Shown here piece by piece: positions 58,675 to 64,000 of a DNA stretch of 64,000 bases. This DNA comes from Streptomyces sp. NRRL B-1140 (lineage in GTDB: Bacteria > Actinomycetota > Actinomycetes > Streptomycetales > Streptomycetaceae). Made by a program: the position numbers and the translations under genes. Under the pieces are notes generated by a model. That model did no database searches. It was not told the origin of the DNA and saw nothing but the letters and a program-made list of their open reading frames with translations. The stretch spans positions 124,001-188,000 of the forward strand of contig NZ_LGEA01000125.1 of assembly GCF_001280065.1 (NCBI RefSeq). Reading direction: 5' to 3'. Position 1 is the stretch's first letter. Each line of letters starts with the position of its first letter.

Positions 58675-59247
58675 ATGACGACGGACGAGGTACTCGCGGG
58701 CGTGGGCCCCCGGCTGCGGCAGATGCGCAAGGACCGGGAGGTGACCCTGGCGGCCCTCTCCGAGACCACCGGCATCTCCGTCAGCACCCTCTCGCGACTG
58801 GAGTCCGGCCTGCGTAAACCCAGTCTGGAGCTGCTGCTGCCCATCGCGCGCGCCCACCGGGTGGCGCTGGACGAGCTGGTCGGTGCCCCGGACACCGGGG
58901 ATCCGCGGGTGCGGTCCAAGCCGATCGTCATGGGCGGCCGCACCCACTGGCCGCTCACCCGCCAGCCCGGCGGCCTGCAGGCCTACAAGGTCCTCGAACC
59001 GAAGCGCAAGCAGGAGCCGGATCCCCGGACGCACGAGGGCTACGAGTGGCTGTACGTGCTGTCCGGGAGGCTGCGCCTGGTGCTGGGCGAGCACGACGTG
59101 GTGCTCACGGCGGGGGAGGCCGCCGAGTTCGACACCCGGGTGCCGCACTGGTTCGGGTCGACGGGGGAGGGGCCCGTGGAGTTCCTCAGCCTGTTCGGGC
59201 CGCAGGGGGAGCGGATGCATGTGAGGGCCCGGCCCAAGGGCGCGTGA
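58675..59247 (+). CDS. XRE-cupin transcriptional regulator
   Basis: A 190-aa regulator. The helix-turn-helix of XRE type (about 10-66; LRQMRKDREVTLAALSETTGISVSTLSRLESGLRKPSLELLLPIARAHRV) is followed by a cupin domain (about 105-180; THEGYEWLYVLSGRLRLVLGEHDVVLTAGEAAEF) that binds a ligand. It is divergent from the flavoprotein and probably regulates it, with the shared 77-bp spacer holding the sites. Confidence 0.9.
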   Translation: MTTDEVLAGVGPRLRQMRKDREVTLAALSETTGISVSTLSRLESGLRKPSLELLLPIARAHRVALDELVGAPDTGDPRVRSKPIVMGGRTHWPLTRQPGGLQAYKVLEPKRKQEPDPRTHEGYEWLYVLSGRLRLVLGEHDVVLTAGEAAEFDTRVPHWFGSTGEGPVEFLSLFGPQGERMHVRARPKGA

Positions 59248-59375
59248 CCCCGAGCGGCCCGGAGGCGAAACCTCTGCGCGGGACTTTGCCGGAGACTGTT
59301 CCCTGATGGGCAAGCGACCGCTTAGTATGCGAACCGACCCCGGTCAGACGAAGCAGTCCCCCGTGGAGGCCCCCG

Positions 59376-60341
59376 ATGCAGGCATGGCAAGTGCACGAGA
59401 ACGGCGAACCGGGCGAGGTGATGCGGCTCCACGACGTCGAGCCGCCCGTCCCCGGTGACGGCCAGGTCCTGCTGAAGGTGCGCGCGGCCAACGTCAACTT
59501 CCCGGACGCCCTGCTGTGCCGCGGCCAGTACCAGGTCAGGCCGCCGCTACCGTTCACCCCGGGGGTGGAGATCTGCGGCGAGACCGAGGACGGCCGGCGC
59601 GTGATCGCCAATCCGGCGCTGCCCCACGGCGGCTTCGCCGAGTACGCCGTCGCGGACGCCGCCGCGCTGCTGCCCGCGCCGGACGCCCTCGACGACGCCG
59701 AGGCCGCGGCCCTGCACATCGGCTACCAGACCGGCTGGTTCGGTCTGCACCGCCGGGCCGGTCTGGAAGCCGGTGAGACCCTGCTCGTCCACGCTGCCGC
59801 TGGAGGGGTCGGCAGCGCGGCCGTGCAGCTCGGCAAGGCCGCCGGCGCCACCGTCATCGGTGTCGTCGGCGGCTCCGAGAAGGCGGCCGTCGCCCGCGAG
59901 CTGGGCTGCGACGTCGTGATCGACCGGCGCTCCGAGGACGTCGTCGCCGCCGTCAAGGAGGCCACCGGCGGCCGGGGCGCCGACGTCGTCTACGACCCGG
60001 TCGGCGGCGAGGCCTACGCGCAGTCCACCAAGGTCGTCGCCTTCGAGGGACGGATCGTCGTCGTCGGCTTCACCAGCGGCACGATCCCCGCCCCCGGCCT
60101 GAACCACGCCCTGGTGAAGAACTACTCGATCCTCGGCCTGCACTGGGGCCTGTACAACACCAAGAACCCCAAGCTGGTCCAGCACTGCCACGAACAGCTC
60201 ACCGAGCTGGCCGCCCGTGGCGCGATCAAGCCGCTGGTGAGCCAACGCGTCCCGCTCGGCGGGGCGGCGGACGCCGTGCAGAAGGTGGCGGACGGGGTGA
60301 CCACCGGCCGGATCGCGGTCGTCATGGAGGAGGCAGCATGA
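59376..60341 (+). CDS. zinc-less MDR quinone/enoyl oxidoreductase
   Basis: A 321-aa NADPH-dependent medium-chain dehydrogenase/reductase of the quinone-oxidoreductase type, lacking the zinc ligands. NFPDALLCRGQYQVRPPLPFTPGVEICG and VHAAAGGVGSAAVQLGKAAGATV (the NADPH loop) are family blocks. It is the first of three overlapping genes (4-bp overlaps) with two acyl-CoA dehydrogenases, so its role is probably in degradation of an acyl-CoA or related side-chain. The ATG at 59376 is preceded by GGAGGCCCC. Confidence 0.9.
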   Translation: MQAWQVHENGEPGEVMRLHDVEPPVPGDGQVLLKVRAANVNFPDALLCRGQYQVRPPLPFTPGVEICGETEDGRRVIANPALPHGGFAEYAVADAAALLPAPDALDDAEAAALHIGYQTGWFGLHRRAGLEAGETLLVHAAAGGVGSAAVQLGKAAGATVIGVVGGSEKAAVARELGCDVVIDRRSEDVVAAVKEATGGRGADVVYDPVGGEAYAQSTKVVAFEGRIVVVGFTSGTIPAPGLNHALVKNYSILGLHWGLYNTKNPKLVQHCHEQLTELAARGAIKPLVSQRVPLGGAADAVQKVADGVTTGRIAVVMEEAA

Positions 60342-61519
60342 CCGGCACCGAAGAACTGCTCAGCCGCACCCGGGAGTTGCTGGCCGCCCACCCGCCCGCC
60401 ACCACCGGCCGGCTGGACTTCCTGCGGGCCCGCTTCGACGCCGGACTCGCCTGGGTGCACTACCCCGAGGGCCTCGGCGGACTCGGCGCGCCCCGTTCCC
60501 TCCAGGCCGTCGTGGACGCCGAGCTGGAGGCCGCCGGGGCGCCCGACAACGACCCGCGGCGCATCGGTATCGGCCTCGGCATGGCCGCGCCGACGATCCT
60601 CCAGTACGGGACCGAGGAGCAGAAGCGGCGCTACCTCCGGCCGCTGTGGACGGGCGAGGAGGTCTGGTGCCAGCTGTTCAGCGAGCCGGGCGCCGGGTCC
60701 GACCTCGCCGCGCTGGGCACCCGGGCCGTACGAGAAGGCGACGACTGGGTCGTCAACGGGCAGAAGGTCTGGACGTCCAGTGCCCATGTGGCCCGCTGGG
60801 CGATCCTCATCGCCCGCACCGACCCGGAGGTCCCCAAGCACCGGGGCATCACGTACTTCGTGTGCGACATGACCGACCCGGGCGTCGAGGTGCGGCCACT
60901 GCGGCAGATCACCGGCGAGGCCGAGTTCAACGAGGTGTTCCTCACCGACGTCCGCATCCCCGACTCACGCCGCCTCGGCGCGGTCGGTGAGGGCTGGAAG
61001 GTCGCGCAGACCACCCTGAACAACGAGCGCGTGGCCATCGGCGGGATGCGGCTGCCCCGCGAGGGCGGCATGATCGGCCCGATCTCGAAGACCTGGCGTG
61101 AGCGGCCCGAGCTGCGCACCCACGACCTGCACCAGCGGCTGCTGAAGCTGTGGGTGGAGTCCGAGGTCTCCCGCCTCACCGCGGAGCGGCTGCGCCAGCA
61201 GCTCGTCGCGGGCCAGCCCGGCCCCGAGGGTGCCGGTATGAAACTGGCCTTCGCCCGCCTCAACCAGGAGATCAGCGGCCTGGAGGTGGAACTCCTCGGC
61301 GAGGAGGGCCTGCTCTACGACGACTGGACCATGCGGCGCCCCGAACTGGTCGACTTCACCGGCCGCGACGCCGGCTACCGCTACCTGCGTTCCAAGGGCA
61401 ACAGCATCGAGGGCGGGACCAGCGAGGTCCTGCTGAACATCGTCGCCGAGCGCGTCCTCGGCCTGCCCGCCGAACCGCGCACCGACAAGGACGTCGCATG
61501 GAAGGACCTGGCCCGGTGA
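60338..61519 (+). CDS. acyl-CoA dehydrogenase, catalytic partner
   Basis: A 393-aa acyl-CoA dehydrogenase. LFSEPGAGSDLAALGTRA and NGQKVWTSSAHVA are the FAD blocks, the arginine-rich middle WRERPELRTHDL follows, and the end SKGNSIEGGTSEVLLNIVAERVLG holds the expected base (Glu in IEGGTSE). It is the first of two unequal adjacent acyl-CoA dehydrogenases, overlapping the MDR stop and the next start by 4 bp each. Confidence 0.93.
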   Translation: MTGTEELLSRTRELLAAHPPATTGRLDFLRARFDAGLAWVHYPEGLGGLGAPRSLQAVVDAELEAAGAPDNDPRRIGIGLGMAAPTILQYGTEEQKRRYLRPLWTGEEVWCQLFSEPGAGSDLAALGTRAVREGDDWVVNGQKVWTSSAHVARWAILIARTDPEVPKHRGITYFVCDMTDPGVEVRPLRQITGEAEFNEVFLTDVRIPDSRRLGAVGEGWKVAQTTLNNERVAIGGMRLPREGGMIGPISKTWRERPELRTHDLHQRLLKLWVESEVSRLTAERLRQQLVAGQPGPEGAGMKLAFARLNQEISGLEVELLGEEGLLYDDWTMRRPELVDFTGRDAGYRYLRSKGNSIEGGTSEVLLNIVAERVLGLPAEPRTDKDVAWKDLAR

Positions 61520-62598
61520 AGAACGAGCGCGACCTGTTGTACTCGGAAGAGGAAGAGGCGCTGCGCGCCGCGGTCCGCGACCTGCTCACCGACCAGTGCG
61601 ACGCACCCGGCGTCATCGCCCGCACCGAGTCGGACACCCCGCACCACCTGGCCCTGTGGAAGGCCCTCACCGAGGGCATGGGCCTGGCCGGTCTGCTGGT
61701 GCCCGAGGAACTCGACGGCCAGGGCGCCACCCACCGCGAAGCCGCCGTGGTGCTGGAGGAACTCGGACGCGCGGTCGCGCCCGTGCCGTATCTGACGAGC
61801 GCGGTCGTCGCCACCGAGGCCTTGCTGGCCTGCGGCACCGACGACCTCCTGCGCGACCTCGCGACCGGGGCGACGATCGGCGTCCTCGCGGTCTCCCTCA
61901 GCGTCGCGCCGGACGCCGCCTACAAGGTCGTCCGGCACGAGGACGGTCTGCTGCGCGGCGAACTCACCGGCATCGCGGACGCGGCCGTGGCGAACGTGCT
62001 GCTCGTGCCCGCCGACGACGGCGGTCTGTACGCGGTCGACGCCTCCGCCGCGACCATCTCGCCCCGGACCTCCCTGGACCTGACCCGGCCGCTGGCGACC
62101 GTCACCCTCGACGGGGCGCCGGGCCGGCTGCTGGGCGACGCCGAGCCCGCCGTACGCCGGGCCCTGCGCGCCGGCGCCGGACTGCTGGCCTCCGAGCAGT
62201 TCGGCCTGGCCGAGTGGACGCTCACGGAGACCGTCCGCTACCTGAAGGAACGCAAGCAGTTCAACCGGCCCGTCGGCGGCTTCCAGGCGATCAAGCACCG
62301 GCTGGCCCAGGTGTGGCTGGAGGTCGTCAACGCCCGCGCCGCCGCCCGCAACGCCGCCGACGCCCTGGCGAACGGCGAGGACGTCGACGTGGCCGTCACC
62401 GTCGCCCAGGCGTACGCGGCACCCGTGGCCGTGCACGCCGCCGAGGAGGCCGTGCAACTGCACGCCGGCATCGGCATGACATGGGAGCACCCCGCGCACC
62501 TCTACCTCAAACGCGCCAAGGCCGACTCGATCGCCTACGGCACGCCGGGCGCTCACCGGGAAGCCCTGGCCGCACTGGTCGGCCTCCAGGCCCCCTGA
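61516..62598 (+). CDS. acyl-CoA dehydrogenase-like partner without catalytic Glu
   Basis: A 360-aa protein of the acyl-CoA dehydrogenase fold. LLVPEELDGQGATHREAAVVLEELGR is the first domain, ERKQFNRPVGGFQAIKHRLAQ is the C-terminal signature, and EEAVQLHAGIGMTWEHPAHLYLKRAK is close to the family pattern. At the place of the base (YEGTSEIQ) it reads AYGTPGAHR, so Glu is lost. It is probably the non-catalytic half of an alpha2-beta2 enzyme with the gene before it. The start is GTG 61516 in GTGA. Confidence 0.9.
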   Translation: MKNERDLLYSEEEEALRAAVRDLLTDQCDAPGVIARTESDTPHHLALWKALTEGMGLAGLLVPEELDGQGATHREAAVVLEELGRAVAPVPYLTSAVVATEALLACGTDDLLRDLATGATIGVLAVSLSVAPDAAYKVVRHEDGLLRGELTGIADAAVANVLLVPADDGGLYAVDASAATISPRTSLDLTRPLATVTLDGAPGRLLGDAEPAVRRALRAGAGLLASEQFGLAEWTLTETVRYLKERKQFNRPVGGFQAIKHRLAQVWLEVVNARAAARNAADALANGEDVDVAVTVAQAYAAPVAVHAAEEAVQLHAGIGMTWEHPAHLYLKRAKADSIAYGTPGAHREALAALVGLQAP

Positions 62599-62641
62599 CG
62601 TCCGTCTCGCCGACCGCGGGCCACGGCCCCGGAGAACCAGC

Positions 62642-62671
62642 AAAGGCCCGTCCCGGCAGGGGCGGGCCTTT
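62642..62671 (+). terminator. intrinsic terminator of the MDR/dehydrogenase operon
   Basis: AAAGGCCCGTCCC, loop GGCA, GGGGCGGGCCTTT: a 13-bp stem with one G-U pair, ending TTTC. It lies 43 bp behind the last gene. Confidence 0.9.
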
Positions 62672-62802
62672 CGCGCGCCCTCGGCCGGGTGAAGTGAACG
62701 CAGGGCGGCAGTCCGGCCAACTCCGCACACACACCTGCTCCTTGAGCCCGTCGGGACCCATACTCACAGGGTTCCCGTACGGCATCTCCAGGGAGGCAGA
62801 GC

Positions 62803-63666
62803 ATGGCCCTCACCACTCGTCGCACGGCCCTCACCACCCTCGGCGCGGCCCTCGCGGGCTCGATCGCGCTCCCCGCCGGCCCGGCAGCGGCCGGGGAACG
62901 CGTGTGCCGGGCCCGCCCGTTGTGGCGCGCCCACGCCCACAACGACTACGAGCACCACCGCCCGCTGCTCGACGCCCTCGACCACCGCTTCGGCAGCGTC
63001 GAGGCCGACATCCACCTCGTGGGCGACCAGCTCCTCGTCGGCCACGACCCGGAGAACCTCGACCCGTCCCGCACCCTCCGATCCCTCTACCTCGCCCCGC
63101 TCGCCGCCCGCGTCCGGGCCCACCACGGCTCGGTGTACCGGGGGACCCGCGGCTCGCTGCAGCTGCTCATCGACATCAAGACCGAGGGCGCCTCGACGTA
63201 CCGCGCACTCGACCGCCACCTCCGGGACTACCAGCACCTGTTCACCACGTACGCCCACGGCCGTGTCCACCGCGGCCCGGTCACCGCCGTGGTCTCCGGC
63301 GACCGCGCGGCCCGCGCGCCCATGGAGGCCCAGACCGTCCGGCGCGCCTTCTACGACGGCCGCCTCGCCGACCTCGGCGGCCCGGCCCCGGCCTCCTTCC
63401 TCCCGCTGATCAGCGACAACTGGACGCTCAACTTCACCTGGCAGGGCGCGGGCCCCTTCCCCGAAGCCGAGCGCCGCACGCTGCGAGGCATCACCGGCGC
63501 CGCCCATGAGCGCGGGCAGCGGGTGCGGTTCTGGGCCACCCCGGACCTGGCCGGACCCGCTCGCGACGCGGTGTGGGCCGAACTGCTCGCCGCCGGCGTC
63601 GACCACCTCAACACCGACGACCTCGCAGGCCTGGAGGCGTTCCTCGACGCCCGGCGGGCTGCTTAG
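62803..63666 (+). CDS. secreted PI-PLC/GDPD-fold phosphodiesterase-like protein
   Basis: A 287-aa exported protein. The twin-arginine-type signal (TRRTALTTLGAALAG, cleavage near AAAG, about residue 30) leads to a TIM-barrel phosphodiesterase-like domain. AHAHNDYEHHRPLLDAL, EADIHLVGDQLLVGHD and LLIDIKTEG carry the His/Glu/Asp ligands typical of the GDPD/PI-PLC barrel, and VDHLNTDDLAGL is the last strand. The HNDYEH start is that of a fungal/bacterial PI-PLC-like (AIM6-type) group; the real substrate is unknown. AGGGAGG lies upstream of ATG 62803. Confidence 0.87.
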   Translation: MALTTRRTALTTLGAALAGSIALPAGPAAAGERVCRARPLWRAHAHNDYEHHRPLLDALDHRFGSVEADIHLVGDQLLVGHDPENLDPSRTLRSLYLAPLAARVRAHHGSVYRGTRGSLQLLIDIKTEGASTYRALDRHLRDYQHLFTTYAHGRVHRGPVTAVVSGDRAARAPMEAQTVRRAFYDGRLADLGGPAPASFLPLISDNWTLNFTWQGAGPFPEAERRTLRGITGAAHERGQRVRFWATPDLAGPARDAVWAELLAAGVDHLNTDDLAGLEAFLDARRAA

Positions 63667-63720
63667 CGCGACAGCAGGACACCACACGTTCGGCGGACAG
63701 CTCAGCCGCCCGGACGAACC

Positions 63721-63779
63721 CTCCGCTACGCCACACTTGCGGCCGAACGCCGTGAACCGGACGTGACGGCGTGGCGGAG
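63721..63779 (+). promoter_or_regulatory. leader hairpin overlapping the ribosome-binding site
   Basis: CTCCGCTACGCC (63721-63732) can pair with GGCGTGGCGGAG (63768-63779), with one mismatch or G-U pair. The 3' arm contains the GGAG of the ribosome-binding site of the gene at 63789, so the structure would hide it. Confidence 0.4.
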
Positions 63780-63788
63780 GAGTTGACG

Positions 63789-63983
63789 ATGGCCATTTCC
63801 ATCTCTGTGGTGCTGCTGCTCGCGATCCTTGCGGTGATCTTCCTGCGCAACGGCGGGCTGAAGGTCTCCCACGCGCTGGTCTGCCTGCTGCTCGGCTTCT
63901 ATCTCGCCAGCACCAGCCTCGCCCCCACCATCCACAGCGGCCTCACGGCCACCGCGGAGATCGTCAGCGGTCTGCGGCCCTGA
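63789..63983 (+). CDS. small membrane protein, 64 aa
   Basis: A 64-aa protein with two hydrophobic helices (about 3-20 and 29-48; ISVVLLLAILAVIFL and VSHALVCLLLGFYLA) and a short polar tail ending SGLRP. I know similar proteins from Streptomyces but no function for them. The ATG at 63789 has GGAGGAG six bases upstream, so it is preferred to GTG 63771. It is the last feature in the window. Confidence 0.75.
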   Translation: MAISISVVLLLAILAVIFLRNGGLKVSHALVCLLLGFYLASTSLAPTIHSGLTATAEIVSGLRP

Positions 63984-64000
63984 ACTCACCCCGAGAACAC

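Noticed and set aside
55983..58958. 991-codon frame as one fusion protein ending in DNA ligase
   Set aside because: The first half is shadow of the flavoprotein gene. Ligase homology starts only at 57521.

Overview
The window is a piece of a Streptomyces chromosome. GC is very high throughout, with strong third-position GC bias. GTG and TTG starts, leaderless promoters and rare TTA codons all occur, and the gene set (tap, rppA, XRE/DUF397 pairs, SpoIIE-type phosphatases, MurT/GatD) is typical of the genus. As far as I recall, the order purB - bio - ure - tap - rocD - pfkA - rppA - DNA ligase matches the S. coelicolor SCO12xx region read backwards. I see no CRISPR array, tRNA, rRNA, insertion sequence or prophage.

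Layout. 1-6.6 kb: the tail of an ABC permease, a small gene with a damage-type promoter, mug, purB, a GDSL esterase, two tandem CNNM/CorC-like proteins and an acetyltransferase. 6.7-12.6 kb: a MacB/FtsX-type exporter, a CopG/Fic-like toxin-antitoxin pair, a methyltransferase and a class A beta-lactamase. 12.7-17.1 kb: biotin genes bioB-bioA-bioD facing bioF. 17.2-22.3 kb: an XRE/DUF397/ATPase signalling cassette, a DUF6328 protein, an NlpC/P60 hydrolase under a c-di-AMP riboswitch, a clpP remnant and a membrane protein. 22.5-27.9 kb: TetR, then ureABCFGD behind a GlnR-type box. 28-36 kb: tap, an epimerase, plsC, an RpiB-like isomerase and two SpoIIE-family phosphatases.

36.7-43.8 kb: Lrp-ddaH-rocD (methylarginine/ornithine catabolism) and a four-gene LytTR/DUF485/symporter/kinase operon. 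43.9-49.0 kb: ctaG, pfkA, gatD-murT (lipid II amidation) and def. 49.1-53.6 kb: TetR facing an acyl-CoA dehydrogenase, then a tetrahydroxynaphthalene operon (rppA, P450, cupin). 53.8-64 kb: DUF6213, an aldehyde dehydrogenase, a DNA ligase-NUDIX pair, a flavoprotein facing an XRE-cupin regulator, an MDR/acyl-CoA dehydrogenase operon, a secreted phosphodiesterase-like protein and a small membrane protein.

The most unusual item is the P450 beside rppA. It is closely CYP158A2-like, but in-frame deletions remove the ExxR helix and an N-terminal block, and Trp occupies the haem-Cys position. The frame nevertheless stays open to the native C-terminus. Other signals worth following are the clpP relic, the riboswitch with an internal repeat, the degenerate Fic toxin with a leaderless antitoxin, a PafBC-like promoter, paired acyl-CoA dehydrogenases of which one lacks the base, and a dispersed repeat that abuts terminators.
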